64,000 nucleotides of DNA from contig CM035807.1 in NCBI GenBank assembly GCA_020466095.1, positions 8,875,697-8,939,696 on the forward strand, in the 5' to 3' direction. Below are positions 1 through 12,919 of the stretch, one piece after another (position 1 is the first letter of the stretch; the number at the start of each line of letters is the position of its first letter). The translations under genes and the position numbers were made by a program. The notes under the pieces are model-generated. The model searched no databases, was not told the DNA's origin, and was given only the letters and a program-made list of their open reading frames with translations. Source of the stretch: Chlorops oryzae. Lineage: Eukaryota; Arthropoda; Insecta; Diptera; Chloropidae.

Positions 1-3000
1 TCTGGTCCTTTGGAACTTCTTTTCCATAAGGTTCAGATGGCAAACATTTTTTTTGTTTTATACAAATTTGGCTAACGAATCTACAAACATGACATCAATG
101 ACAATCGGTGCCAAATTTTAAGATTGAAATATTGTTGAACTAATCAGAACAAAGCATGTTTTAACTGGAAAACCCCTTCATAAACTACTCGCGCCATCTA
201 GTCACTGACTTATGTTGTTTTTTCAATGAATATCTATCACGCAGTGCTACTTAAAGAGGAATGAAATGTATCGACTTACGCGATTTTTACTCAAAATACG
301 CATATTTCTATAAGGAACCCATTTCAGCAAAGAAAAAAAAGATTTTTAGAAAAAAATGTGACTTATGAGGTGTCTGAAATGACCGATTCAATAACTCCTC
401 CATGACATTTAAGCTTAAGTATTTGAACTTCCAAATGATTACGAAAAATAACGAAATAAAATTTTTAAAATTCAAATTTCTGAAGAATAAAAATCCCAAA
501 AAAATCTGTTCCTCAATCATTTAATTGGTAACAAATTGCCGGAGTTACGAAAAAAAGCGATTCGAGATAGAAAAGCATTTTATAAAATGAAAGAAAAAAC
601 TGACACTGAACAAAAAATAAAAAAAAAAAACAAAACTGAAAGATTTGTTTTTTTATAAGTATTCTGCTTTCCATATTCAAATAGACTTATCCATTTAAGA
701 CACCTTGACGGACAAAGAGCCCCAAGGGATTTGAAAACATGAAAAAATGAAAATAAAGATGAAAAAGTTAGGGTGTTATGGTCAGACAAAGTTCAAAAGT
801 TCCCAATGGGCACGGCAGTGAGTGATGAAATTGCTATTATGGCAAAAAAAAAAAGAAAGAAAATTGAGAAAAAATAAACTTTAACCCATTGCGAGCCATT
901 GTGCGGTAAATAAATGATTTTTAGTAGCGACATCCATGTAATTCTTTTCTTTGTTTTTCTTAATTTTTTTAATTTTTATAAGGTTTTGTACACTTATGGA
1001 ATATTAGTGCGTTTCAATAAAAAAATTATATCATGCGAGAAATTTTTCTTTCTACCTTGAATTCCTTTTGAGACTCCACCGCGTTACAATTTCAACGTTA
1101 TTTTTCCGTCCTGAAATGCTTTGTTGGGTGCAATTGTTTTAGGAGCTAAAAATATGATTTCCACGAAGTTTCTCTAGGAACCTGAACATTCTGAAGAGGT
1201 CCTGAACTATTATCTTTTACATAAGTGCGTCCCGAAAAAGTTCCTACCAGCCGCGAATGCCTCTCTAAGGCCCTGATAACCTTTAGAAATTTTTAAAGAG
1301 AAGAACAAAGAAGACAACTTGAGCTCACCGAACTGCAAGCACCATTAAGGCCTTCAGACCATTGAGAGCTTGAGAGTTCCTGTGTCCTTAAAATGTCCGG
1401 TTACATTAAAGAATTGATCATAAGAATACCAAATAATCTATATAACCGGTTAGAAAATTTGAAATATAATCATCAGAGCGCACCCTCAGACGCACAAATC
1501 GGCAACATCAATTACTCCCAGGTGAAACAGAACAGAAGCAGACAAAAGAATAAGCAAAAACAAAAAAAAAATTGTATAGGAAAAATAGGAAAAATAGAGA
1601 AAGGGCAGAGATCGCTTGAAGGAAATATTATGCGTGCCTTTTGTCTTGCGTTTGTGCGAATTGTTGGGTAATTTATTTTTTAGAACAAAACACCATACGG
1701 AACGCATATTGCTTAACAAACAGAAAAAGTCACCTTCATTCATTCGCATTTTGCGGAGCTCTGTATATTTTAAATGTATAGCATACATTTCGGCGTTGCG
1801 AAAAAATGAACGCGAGCGCTTTTGACTTCCCTTTTCCGTTTGGCACTGCCATTTGGTCCGCTAAGCTTGGCACGAGAGTAATTTATTTTTTGTTTGTTTT
1901 TGAACGAAATCGTTAACTAGTTTAAGTGTATGCCAAACCTTAAGACCGATAAATTGTCTTGAATTATGGGGAAGCAAATTTTTTGTTCTCACGTTGGGTT
2001 CGTCTATGTATTTGTGTTGGTTCTTTTTTTCGTTTTTTTTTTTTTTGTTTTTGGCAGCTAACTGCTTTTTATCCAGCCACTGCCATTTTATTTATGCGTT
2101 CTGCTCGCAAAGCGTATTCTTAATAAAACGGTATTATAAAGCGTCTGATGCAAAAGAAATTACAAAATTGGGTTTGAGCGCTATTCCTTGAAGCATGAAC
2201 GAATTCCTGGAAAGGACTCGAAATGTATCAGACCTTTGAAGGGAACTCAAGCAAATAGGGGATAATGCTTGAAATTGGTATTTATTTTGTATACATATAT
2301 TTATATTGCCGTAATCATGAACGTGTTAGCCTTTGTTTAATTCATAAGAACACTTAGGATTGAGAAAAGCCCAATTTTCCACTTAACTGAAACTCAATCT
2401 TGACCCATTTAACCCTGAAAACTCGTTCGAGTTGACCGTACAATGGACAGCAATGCTTTTGATTGACCTCTCGGCTATTCATACTGGTTGTTTTTGTTGT
2501 TGTTATTGTTGCTTTTGTTCTTGTTTTTGCTTTTGTTGACATTTGTGCTCGATAGTTACGAAGTCGAGCAGTTAGTCAATGTGACTCCTTTTATCCTTTT
2601 TTAAATTTCCCTTTCGGGTTTTGTTTTTCAACATTTTAAAGGTCGTGTGACAATGCAATGTGGCGAAAGTGGTTTTTCGCTTCGTATACTAATACCCAAG
2701 CCCGTGTTTTCTTTTGTTGACACTTTTCGGACTTAATTAAAGGAAAATATAGAAGGAGAAGAAAGAACAACGGAAGACGGGTGGGAACTAAAGCCGCTTT
2801 CAGACGGAAATGGCAAGTTAGATTGCTGACTTAAAGCTATTAGATTTCATCGAATGAACGACTTGATATGGGATTAGCTTCAGTGTTTTCAATGATTTAT
2901 AGAGTTTTAGTTTCTTTTTTGTTTGTTTTTGAATATGGTATGAAAATGAAATAATATATTAGTAAATATGTATGTATGTATGTATGTAAAGGCCCTTCTG

Positions 3001-3510
3001 AGTCAGATGCTTTTAAGGAAATCCCTCGGTTTATCAAAACTACTTCGGACTGCATTTCCGAAATAAAAAGCCTTCCGAATCGATATTGGGGAGATCGAAA
3101 CTTTTAAATGCGAGATGCTAGCAACTGCCAAGAATTACTAAAAACAACTGAGAATAAAATAAAACCATATTAAAACGACGACAGAAAATAGCCATAGATC
3201 ACTTTAGGTATTCCATTTTTGTGGAGCAAATTCCTATGATCCGCCAAACCCCTGCTTGAAACAAGGGTTATGGTAAAGACAATCCGCGACGATGATAGTT
3301 AGGTACATTGATACATGATCAGGACTAACTCTGAAGGTGATTGTATATTATTTACTATCAGGATACAACGAGAGATCTGACTTTTTCACCGGGCCCGGGC
3401 TGCCTCTAGCTGTCCTTTATTGCTAAGCAATTCTGTCCGAAAGGGGAGAGTTGAACTTGGATATAGAACAGAACCCTGCATGGATCTGGAGTTTTGGCAA
3501 AGATATTCTT
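1..3510. other. non-coding AT-rich stretch, no gene seen
   Basis: I see no reading frame with protein-like composition, no RNA gene and no clear transposon ends here. The open frames are short and biased to F, K, N and I, as expected from AT-rich DNA. Homopolymer A or T runs are frequent, and a short (ATGT)n run lies near 2,966-2,990. If the exon at 4,506 is real, this stretch is probably its upstream intron, though that is inference. Confidence 0.5.
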
Positions 3511-3763
3511 ATGAAACTTGTGGCTCTAGGATAGCGTAAGAGATGCGTTCTATGCTCTGGATTACGGGGTACGACGTCCGCTTCCCGGCACAGGCGAAAC
3601 GCAGTGTAATGTTCCAAGCCCAGCATTAGTTTTTCAAAATTCGCATGTTAGGGAAACACTACATAATCAAACATGCACTCACACAAATACAAGAAAACCC
3701 TCCGTGGTATTATAATGGGCCGGTAAACGGCCTTAGTGGTATCCATTGCAACATCCATACCAT
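3511..3763 (+). repeat. dispersed repeat, copy A (partner at 19.4 kb)
   Basis: This segment aligns with 19,370-19,665. Shared blocks include GTGGCTCT-GGATAGC near the start, GTGTAATGTTCCAAGCC in the middle, and an end block with AATGGGCCG, a short spacer, AACGGCCT and AGTGG. It is GC-richer than its surroundings. The copies are diverged by substitutions and indels, so the insertions look old. No reading frame is conserved. It could be a SINE or the 3' end of a retrotransposon; I cannot tell which. Confidence 0.65.
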
Positions 3764-4505
3764 GGATTATTTTAAGGCGGCCGCTCTGGCCGCTCTAGCC
3801 ACTCTTAATGTAAAATTGGCCACTCTAAATCACAGAATTGGACGCTCTTAAAATATAATTTCCATAACTCGAACAATTTTCAAAAAACCCCCCCCCAAAT
3901 ATTTTTTGGATACTGTCTCAAAATTGATTAATCTACCACTCTTGCGAATATCAGAACTACCAGAGCATTATTTCTCTGGCTGCATCCCTGATTCAAGTTA
4001 TGAAACGAAAAGACTGCAAAATGTACACATATTAGCGATCGAGACATTTGCTGTTGATGTACATTAGTTCTAAGTAATAACACTTTTTAAAACAGAATGT
4101 TTTGTTTATGTTTCTTTTTCTTTTTAGTCAACGACACATTTATGTTCCTTATTTTTATTAAAATAAAATACCGTTTAAGTTTGTACAAAATTTATGAAAA
4201 AAAATGCATTAAAACCTATATTAAAAAAGGTCCGCTCTTAATTTTTCTTAAAATAATCTATGATCCATACATACAATTCTTCTGAAACTTTGAAAAATTT
4301 ATTGGTCTGACTTGGTTCCTATTAGGCACAAAACTACGAAAAGAAAACAGTACCTACTCTCCTTGACAGTTTTCTATGATCAATTTAATAAAAAAAAATA
4401 AATAGTGAAAAATAAATATAAAAATCTAAAGAACCCCTTAATAAAAAACAAGCTATTGACATAAAATTTCTTTCTTTCTTTTTTTCTCTCAACTCGTTCG
4501 CACAG

Positions 4506-4705
4506 TCGAAGTTGAACGACAGGAACCCATTATTCTCTCGACAACACAGCAACCCAGTATAGGCATGGCTGCCCTTGGAAATGGCCATTCCACACAATCC
4601 GGAGCTGTATCGCACGTCAAGTGCACCCCGTGTGCTCACCTTTGGCTACCGATGCTGGCGTCAGTAATGCTCCTGCTATTTTTAAGGACACAATTAAGGT
4701 ATTAA
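4506..4705 (+). CDS. probable terminal coding exon of a GPI-anchored or membrane surface protein (partial)
   Basis: A long pyrimidine tract runs into a consensus acceptor CGCACAG ending at 4505. From 4506 an open frame of 66 codons follows in phase (two bases belong to a split codon) and stops at TAA 4703-4705. The peptide begins VEVERQEPIILSTT (first residue split), continues through a Gly/Ser/Thr-rich stretch to HVKCTPC, and ends with the hydrophobic segment HLWLPMLASVMLLLFLRTQ. A hydrophilic linker followed by a terminal hydrophobic stretch fits a GPI-attachment signal, as in many insect immunoglobulin-superfamily adhesion proteins, where an Ig domain often ends in a VxVE-like strand. Codon composition is richer in G and C than in the flanking DNA. 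The rest of the gene would lie to the left, outside the window. Gene identity is unknown. It could also be a chance frame, but the strong acceptor and the composition argue for a real exon. Confidence 0.55.
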
Positions 4706-7064
4706 AGCAAATCGTCAGTGAATGATGCTTCTGCTAAGCTAAATATGGTGTTGGTATGCACCAGCCACACCCACCAATTTCGAAAGAGTAAGGTAAATGT
4801 ATTTTTCTTGTATTTTTGTGAAACAAACTGATGGGTACCTTAAGAAAACAAAAACAAAACCAAAAACAAAAACAAAACAAAATAAAACAAAACAAAAAAC
4901 AGGAGCGAAAGAAAACTTTTAAAGTGAAAAATATTTCCATCAAGGAAAACTGTTAATCTCTATATAAGCAAATCAAATTGCAAAAAACAGTAAGAAAAAA
5001 AAATTTCAAAAAGAAAAAACCAAAAAAAAAATTCAAAAAAAGGAAAACCAACAAATTGAGAGAGAGAAAACTTTAAACTAATGACTGCATATGACTGCGA
5101 GAAAAAAAAAGAAGGAAATAAAAGGGAGAAGAAAAAACGAACCTACACCGTTGAACTGTGGAACTTGTGTGAAATGCTTAGATTTGTGCGAAAGGAAGCA
5201 GAACAGAAAAGTAATTGCACAAAGGACAGTATAGCAAAAAGCAGCAGCAAAAAAAACTAAAATCGTAATTCTGTAATGGTTTAGCTAGCAACAAAAAAAA
5301 AAAAAAAAATAAAAGGAAGCGGGAAGAATTAATGAAAGAAAAACTGGCAAAAACAAGAAGAAATATTTAAAAAACTCGAAAGCCCGAAGAGTGGCATTGA
5401 AAAATAGCGTCAAATTCTTGAAACTCATGCTGTTTTGCATGTTAAGTGAAGAAAACAATAATTATTTTCATTTTTTTACTAAAACTAAAACCAAAACTAA
5501 AACTTGAAGAAAAAACGATTAAAGTAAAAAGGACAAACATTTTTTTTACGCTGTACGTAGTTGAGATGTAAATAGAGTACATAAGTAAAATGAAGCGAGG
5601 AAAAAAATTCTGTAAGATAGTGGCATAGAATTATATATCAGAGGAATATAGTATAACATTTGAGTGCGAAGGGTTGCTGCTTTTTTTTTATCATCGATAT
5701 GAATATCACAAATTCAAGAGACTCAGATAAAGAAAAAGAAAAGGGGTCAATTAAAGTCAGAAATTTTGAAAAAAAAAAAAAATTATAAAATCCAGAAACA
5801 AATTTTGATGCAACTGAAGATTTAGAAATAAAAATATAATATGTTCCCTCTTTTCATCTGCTCTGTAGTAAATAACCCCGACTAGTCTGTAATCACTCCC
5901 AAACTAGTCGAAAATATAGCAGTAGTATTCGCTTGGTATTTTTCTATCAATGTATTTCAGTGGCTTTGTTAACATAACGTTATCATCGGAAAATAATCAA
6001 AAGCTACTCAAGAATGTTTAGATCTTGTAGTCAAATGGAATTAAGTCGACCCGTTTGCTGGTAGCTGAGTGTAGTTCTAAAAGACATGCGATTCTCTTAC
6101 AAAAAATCAAACATAATTTCGACTACTGAGAATCTAATTAATCTCGGGAGTCTAGTTATGAAGGGCGCTCCATAGTCCAGTAGAGGTTTCCAAGCAATGG
6201 AACAAGACTAAAACATAAAGAACAAGACTACCAGGTAGGCCCGTAGAGAGAAATTTTTGGCCCGGGGGATCTTTTTCCGGGGTAACCTCACAAAAATGTG
6301 CGACCAAAAGAAAAAAGTCGATTGTGGACCCCTTCAGAAAGCCTGGGCCCCCTTTTTCACTCCCATCATCTCCACAGGCCTGCTATCAGGATCTTATTGA
6401 ATTCTCTTTTATTCGCTTGGACTATCTCCGTAGGATCCAGGAAATCATGTAAGAAGCTTGAGTTTAGCGAGAAATTTAATCACTCAGAGGTCCTCGGAGA
6501 GTTTCAAAGCCATTAAGAGAAACGGAATTGGAGAATTTCGTTGATAATCTTCAAATCAAACCTCTCTGGAAATGAATGGCATTCAATTTTGATCAATTTG
6601 TGGGGGTCAAAGTTCCATGAAAAATGCTGCTTTCATCCGATTAATAGCGAGTTAATACAAGAAAAACGAGAGTTTGTACCTTTTTCTGCTTAGCATTACT
6701 TTTTGACTTAATTTAAAGTAATGTGCAAGGCTCAAGAGGACATTATTAAGTCAGGCGCATTTCAAGTCATTTCAAAAGTTTTCTTTAAAAAAAAAAAAAT
6801 AATAATATATGTAAATTGTGTAAAATTTAAACCAAGAAGCTTAACAAAACAATCAGTGTTGTATAAAATATATATAAGAATTGTGTATGAGTGTTGTAAA
6901 GTTCAAGTAATGGAATACGTACGTACGATAGTCGTTGCATGTACGATAAATGGCAAAGTTAAAATATAGGGAATTGTTTGGTATACCTTCTAGTGAGAGT
7001 TTTTGAGAAAATATTATTATTATTTTTTTTATATAATAATTTTTAGATAACTTTTGTAGGTTAA
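4706..7064 (+). other. A-rich stretch, possible long 3' UTR then intergenic DNA
   Basis: Downstream of the 4,506 exon the plus strand is strikingly A-rich, with CAAAAACAAAAAC-like runs (4,845-5,050) and repeated AATAAA-type signals, resembling long 3' UTRs of fly genes. No coding frame is supportable. Around 6,160-6,520 a GC-richer patch (CCCGTAGAGAGAAATTTTTGG) looks repeat-derived, but I found no partner. Confidence 0.35.
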
Positions 7065-7172
7065 GGCAATTCGCATAGCCTTCTTAAATCCCGTTTAAAA
7101 TCCCCAGCTAAAAATACTTATTTTAGCTGGGAATAAATTCAAAGGGAATTTCAAAAAACTTTGTGAATTGCC
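7065..7172. mobile_element. small foldback MITE
   Basis: The 108 bp are an imperfect palindrome nearly end to end. The left arm begins GGCAATTCGCATAG and the right arm, read from the other strand, begins GGCAATTCACAAAG. The arms meet at a central pair around CCCAGCTAAAA and TTTTAGCTGGG. Such a structure is typical of non-autonomous foldback or MITE elements. No convincing target duplication is visible, so the superfamily is open. The transcript would form a long hairpin. Confidence 0.65.
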
Positions 7173-8793
7173 TATTTTTGATTTGCCATCAACTTAGGTT
7201 ATATGGTTGCCAGTGACAAAGTCTAATTTAGGGTAGGACATGTTAATACAGAACGTCTGAGTCCTTTCATAGGTACTTTTGTCAAGTCATTATTTAGTTT
7301 ATCTTTAATATAGAGACTCTTTATCGTCGAAGAGCTAATTTATTATGGGTTTATTTTAATAGGAGTCCTTTGAATGCCGCGCTTGTTGATTGTGAAAGCC
7401 CGGTTTGAAGGCTCTTCGTTTTCTGACCAGAAAAGGCTTGAAAGGAGGCAATTCAGATTCCATGTTTCAAAACAATACCTTCAATTATAGATGCAGAAGT
7501 ACGAAAAAGTTCTCCGAGAACAGATAAAAAAATTTTACTCAATTTTGATTTCACTGTCTTTCAGTTAGTATAATAAGGATTGATTTTCAACGACCAAGTC
7601 TTTGAAAAACATAAATTTTAGGAGCAGAGAATGTTTGGTGTGGTCCAACCACTTCCACACATGCCTTTTTTTAAAATTTTTACCTACATATTTTCCTCTT
7701 CTTTCATTCACACAAGCGCACACTGAAAAGAATTCAACCGCTTCTACAGAGGCGCTAGTTAGTAGCCGGAAATGTCCCGGTGAAACAATCAATGATTTCA
7801 GCATGACATAGAGCCGCGACTCCTCCCGATTATAAACCAACTTTCTTATGAAATTTACACACAAGCGGCAATGACCGTCATAAGAGTACATGTTACGAAT
7901 TGGTAATCGAATTTGGAGTAGATCTACTCCTCTATCGATGACAATCTCATTGGAGTTGCGATGAATAACATTTCCTCTCGATGGCAATGCCATTGCAATT
8001 GAGAAGTACTCAAATTTTGATATTCTTGGTGGAAATATTAATGAATTGGTCTTATGAGAAAATTTCCGGCTGGGTCCGATGGGAAAGCCTTAAGATTTTA
8101 CGCTTTTTACGAAAACGGCTATGTGTGCGAATTCTTAAATTGCAACGAATTAAGACATTTCCTAAGTTTTGAAGTAGAAAATTGCAGTATTTATTTCAAA
8201 GCCTTTGAATTGATTCAATAAAAATGGTTTTGACACTTCATTTTCTTTTTTTTTTGCGGATGAAAAATTGGTTAGTTAGGTAAAGGATTTGAATTTTGTC
8301 AATAGCTTTTAACGAAAAAGCCCCAAAAAAAATATATATCAAAAAAATTCAATTCAATGTAGATGTATTTTAAAAAATAATTTTAAAAATGCTTTACATG
8401 TCTACAAGTATAGTTATACGCGTACATACTAAAAAAAAAAAAAAAAAAATACTAAATAACTAAACTTAATTGAGTCTTAAGATAAAATGAAAATGCTTTC
8501 AAAAGCAAGTTTTTATATGAATGCAAGAAACAAAATGAAATATACGAGCACAATGACTTTAAATTAACTTAAAAAATATAGAGATACGTATATTTTTTAC
8601 ACATAATTTACATTTAAAAAAGAAGCCTGCGACTGTATATTTTTCCACTGTTTATGCCTTTTGTCAAAAATGAACACTTATTTTCCACGAAATTTTTTCA
8701 TAGATCCCGCCATTTAAACGACATGACTCCGACGCCTATTACAGTTAAATTTTTCCGTAACTCGAAACTTCATTGTTCCTTTCCTGACCTTTA
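7173..8793. other. non-coding stretch
   Basis: A minus-strand frame of 142 codons (7,565-7,993) is the longest here. It has no motif or family resemblance I can name, and its Cys/Phe/Lys-rich end reads like translated non-coding DNA. Otherwise the stretch is AT-rich with homopolymer runs. Confidence 0.4.
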
Positions 8794-9490
8794 GGGGGTT
8801 GTCTCATTCTACAAAAAAAACTTTTTTTGCACTTTTTTCTTTGCATTTTTTTTAGATTGGATATTTGAGAATATCTTGGTAAAAGGACTTTTTGAAATTC
8901 GAAATATCTTAGAAGATGTAGCTTTCATTATTGAGCAAGGTCTGCGCTAAAATGAGTAATTTTTGCGTTGCTTCAAATTTTAAACGCCTTTATCTCCAGT
9001 TCAACTGGACCGATTTTAGTGAGGCAAAGTGGAATCAACGCAGAATTGTCACCATTACGGCTCGAATCTCAATCATAATTAAAAAAATTTTTTTTATATT
9101 TTTTTGACACTGAACTACAAAAAAGTGTACCCGAAATCGATGGGTCATTTTTCGATTGCCGCCATTTTATCAAAAAAAATATCGTTAAATTATTTTCAAG
9201 CTTCACCCGATAATGACATCTATACTTATTATACAACCGTTATCCTTGTTCATTTCAAACAATTTAGAGACGAGTAATCTTGGCCGCCAGCATTGCACCT
9301 TTTTTGGAGTTTCGACTTTGAAGGTCGATAACTTTTTTAACCGCCCTCACATAAAAAAAAAAAAAATTGTTTCTTTTCTCATTTTCATTAATTCTGGGCA
9401 CATGCAAAAAAAAAAAATTGAAAAAAAAAATTTTTTTCATTTTCTGTCAGGAAAATGGCCCAAAAACAGCCTCGCGAAAGAGACAACCCC
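8794..9490. mobile_element. TIR element (MITE-like), about 0.7 kb
   Basis: The ends are inverted repeats: GGGGGTTGTCTCATTC at the left and, on the other strand, GGGGTTGTCTCTTTCG at the right. Both sides are flanked by TTTA (8,790-8,793 and 9,491-9,494), a possible 4-bp target duplication. The inside has no coding capacity. It contains runs of T and A and a patch from 8,980 to 9,070 that is GC-richer. This fits a non-autonomous DNA transposon. The superfamily cannot be fixed from the short TIR alone. Confidence 0.6.
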
Positions 9491-9494
9491 TTTA

Positions 9495-10447
9495 AGTATA
9501 AAAATATTTTAAATTTCGACAAGAGGCGAAGATCGAAATGATTCAAGGAATTTGAGGAGAATTCTTTGTAAGACTCTCTGCTGCTCTCGAAATGGCTTTG
9601 CCTTTCGTTTCGGTTCGAGTTGTGGAAAATTTTTCACTGTATTTAAATAAATTTTTGAAATTTGCATTAAATTTTTTTTTTTAACGAAAAACCGAACTTA
9701 AACGAAGCTTGAAATAAAAACGAAAAACAAATATTTATTTCAATTACAAATAAATCAACTGATTAAGCAGAAACTCTCAAATGTAATTTATAAAAAAACT
9801 AATGACAAAGACAAAAATAAAAGTTCATATAAAAATGGCTAAAAAAAAGTCTTATGCAGGTATTGACGTCTTCCTATGCTACGCTGTCTATTATTAACTA
9901 AAAAAAAAAAAAAAAAAAATTATTTAATCGAAAATATCACAAAAAAAAAAAATTATTGATATAAATTATTATACATATATTTATAGAAAACTAGACTTAA
10001 ATATACTAAATTTACGATTAAACTTAGCATGGACTAGAATTATTTACATATATATTGTATATTTAACGTACTAACTTCTATATACATACTTACATACATA
10101 CATACCTATATGCAGTGAAAACTCTATACAAACGAATTTGATGTGCTCTTTTCATTTCCTTTTTTTTTTCCCTCGTAATGCTTTTTAAGCGAACTAAGAT
10201 ACCATTTATCTTTCTTCATAGCATGCATAATACATATTCGTACCTACATATCGCTACATCTTAAACATTTTCCCATCTTACCCCAAAAAAAAAAAAACAA
10301 GAAAAATGGAAAATTAACACGTAATTTCTTTGAATGTTCGTCAAAAAGCAGCAGTACAAAATTCTAATGACGAATCAAGAGTGAAATACTTTTGCAAAAT
10401 TTTGAAAAGCTTAGTATTATGAGATAAATATATATACATGCATATAC

Positions 10448-10479
<32 letters not shown>

Positions 10480-12044
10480 AAACATATACTTATATATACC
10501 AAAAAAAAAAAAAAAAAAAACATATCATAAATGTTGTAAATGTACTGTGTTAAATTCCAAGATTCATTCCTAAATACACACACACACACATATACATGAC
10601 GCCACATACACACATGCATACATACATAAATGCGATCGCATATGCCAACGCCGTAAGCCATTCTCGAGCAACAGAAAGAAATGAAATAAAAATATAAATA
10701 AAAATATAAATGAGAAAGAGAAAAGGCGAAAAAATTGCCCAACAAAAACAAAATGCTAAAATCCGTACTTAAATGTACGAAATATGCAAAATATGCTCCC
10801 AGACATACCATACAGACAGACGGAACGGCAGTCTGACTGGCTGACTGACAGGCAGACACATGTAAATGGTTTTTGGATGTAAAAAAAATTACTTATAATA
10901 AAATTTTATATAATAATCAGGCATTAACATGCGCTCAATATGGCTACCATAGGCGTGCGTATTCTTTCACATCGCGTAACATACATACATTCTTGCATAT
11001 TTACCTACGTTTACGCGGATGCGTATGCGTATTTATTCAATAAAATGCGAGTAACAAAATGCAAAAGCAGAAAAGAACAAAAAATAAAAGAAATTATTTA
11101 CAAAAGATTTACAGAGATATTTTTACAAATCATAAAAGAAGGGATAATGTACATAATGCAAAGTAATTTGGAGCGTGCTTACTCGAAAATTGATTCGATT
11201 TGGGAGTCTCTCACAAATGCGGCAATAAAAACGTAACATGGGTACACGATTTTCGTATTCTTCTGCTGATTCATTTTATAACCCCATTTAAATTCGACAA
11301 CAAATGAGCTGTCAACATTTGAAATTCGCGGTTATTCTTGCATTCGGAAAACGAAATTTTTAGTTAGTTTCTTTGTAATGATTATACCTATAGATGATGG
11401 GTAGCGAAGAGTTGGTCGGGTCAATGGCAGTGAAAATCTTTGTGGCGCGTTTATTTCAATATACTTTTGATCAATGAAAAAGATTCAAGAGCGAAATTTA
11501 TGCCACTTTTGGGTGAACAAAATTTTCCCAAAAATGTGATCATGAGATATGTATGTTGAAGCCCATTTCTTTTTCGGGACAATTTTTTATAGTTTCCGAT
11601 CATTCGATCGATTAATCGCCCACAAATGATTCAAAGAAACTATCTCTTCTGTCACAATCAACGCCAAATTGAAATTTTGTTGGAAAGCATCAAAGCTTTT
11701 AGAAAAAATATTCAAGTTTTTCAATGAATATTTCAAAAATATTCGAGATGAAACCACGTGAGGTATCCACAATTGGCGGATATGGCCATATTTCGTCACG
11801 TCATGACAGTGCCTCATCAGCGCCATTGGAGTGCCTAAGGAGTTTCAATTTTAAAACGTCTTTATTGCAATCAAATTTTTGAGTTTCTGAGAACGATAGC
11901 ATACAACATGAGAGTGGATGGCTTGTTTTGGGTTAGCAGAATTCCCCAATTTCGGCTCAGTCATCGATTGGATAAGCCTTTACTTTCGGTCTAGTAATGT
12001 TTTATTTTATCAATGTAAAAAAAAAAATTGTTTTAAAAAAATTA
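9495..12044. repeat. simple-sequence-rich non-coding stretch
   Basis: This stretch has long A runs (9,901-9,920; 10,501-10,520), (TA)n running into (TG)n at 10,444-10,480, a CA-rich tract at 10,574-10,592, and several CATA-type repeats around 10,080-10,110 and 10,610-10,630. The long open frame at 10,341-10,859 on the minus strand is a translation of these microsatellites (rich in YIYIC and FFFF) and is not a gene. No transposon ends are seen. Confidence 0.6.
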
Positions 12045-12120
12045 CAGTGTACTCTCTCCTTGTGGACATTCCTCTTTAGCGGACATCTCTCTTAAAAGGA
12101 CATTTTTCGCTTCTATAAAA
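12045..12120 (+). mobile_element. pogo/Tigger-like terminal fragment
   Basis: After a TA dinucleotide the sequence CAGTGTACTCTCTCC begins, followed by internal repeats of the type GCGGACATCTCTCTTA and GGACATT. A CAGT start, TA target and GGACA-repeat subterminal region are familiar from pogo/Tigger-type terminal repeats. No matching inverted end was found downstream, so it is at best one end of a broken element. Confidence 0.4.
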
Positions 12121-12911
12121 AAAATTCTTCCTATCTATAATATTATCCTATTGAACATTATGCATCCGCATTAACATTCAAAATGTTCGATACATTTCAA
12201 TTCCTCGTCAAATTTCCTTTCACAGAACATTTTCGTACATGAATTTATGTCACATTGAAGCCATTTGAAATCATCGAAAGCTAGAATATGGCTTTCAGAA
12301 TTCTCTTCAGACATCAAGTCGAAACACACGCCCACAAAAGAAGTTAATCAATAAGCTCCATCTCTTATCATTTCGATCATTTCATATCGCTTCGAAAGTA
12401 TCGCATCGCGAGCTCAAGAATTTCTGTACTTGCCACGTGCAACAAATTCTATACCCTGTGAGTCCTGTTTATGTTGCCAGCGACATACAAACATCATGCG
12501 ACAACAATTTCTGAATAGAAGCTTCTCGAACAACAATAATGGGACATTATTCGTGTGTATTAAATATCCTATGAAACATTTCCAATTGAATCGCCAGAAT
12601 TTCGATATGAGAAAATTTTATTAAAATTAAATTTCTTCACACGCGCCTGATGCGAGCTCTCATTTAATATTTTAGTGTATTTTTTTCATTACGAATATTT
12701 CCTTTCATTACATTTTTGCATGTTTGGAGAAAAATATTGCATGATTCTAGGGGCCTTTGCAATGCTTTCACATTTGAGCGTTGTGCCATCAATGCTTTCG
12801 AGCAACTCTTTCACACAATTGCTTGGTGCCGCAGAAAGGAACTGTGAACGGCAGACAGTGGGACAAAAATCTAAAAACTTATGGTGACAAAACCTATCGA
12901 ATTGGGTATCG

Positions 12912-12919
12912 TTGTAAAG
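12912..12919. repeat. left 8-bp target-site duplication TTGTAAAG
   Basis: TTGTAAAG lies immediately outside the left terminal repeat of the 12,920-13,513 element and recurs exactly at 13,514-13,521. Eight-base duplications are the hallmark of hAT transposition. Confidence 0.85.

Noticed and set aside
7565..7993. 142-codon minus-strand frame
   Set aside because: Longest frame in the left part without motifs, but composition is that of random DNA and there is no splice or promoter support. I could not exclude an old repeat.
10341..10859. 172-codon minus-strand frame
   Set aside because: Made of microsatellite and poly-A translation (YIYI, FFFF, VCVC); no domain, no start context.
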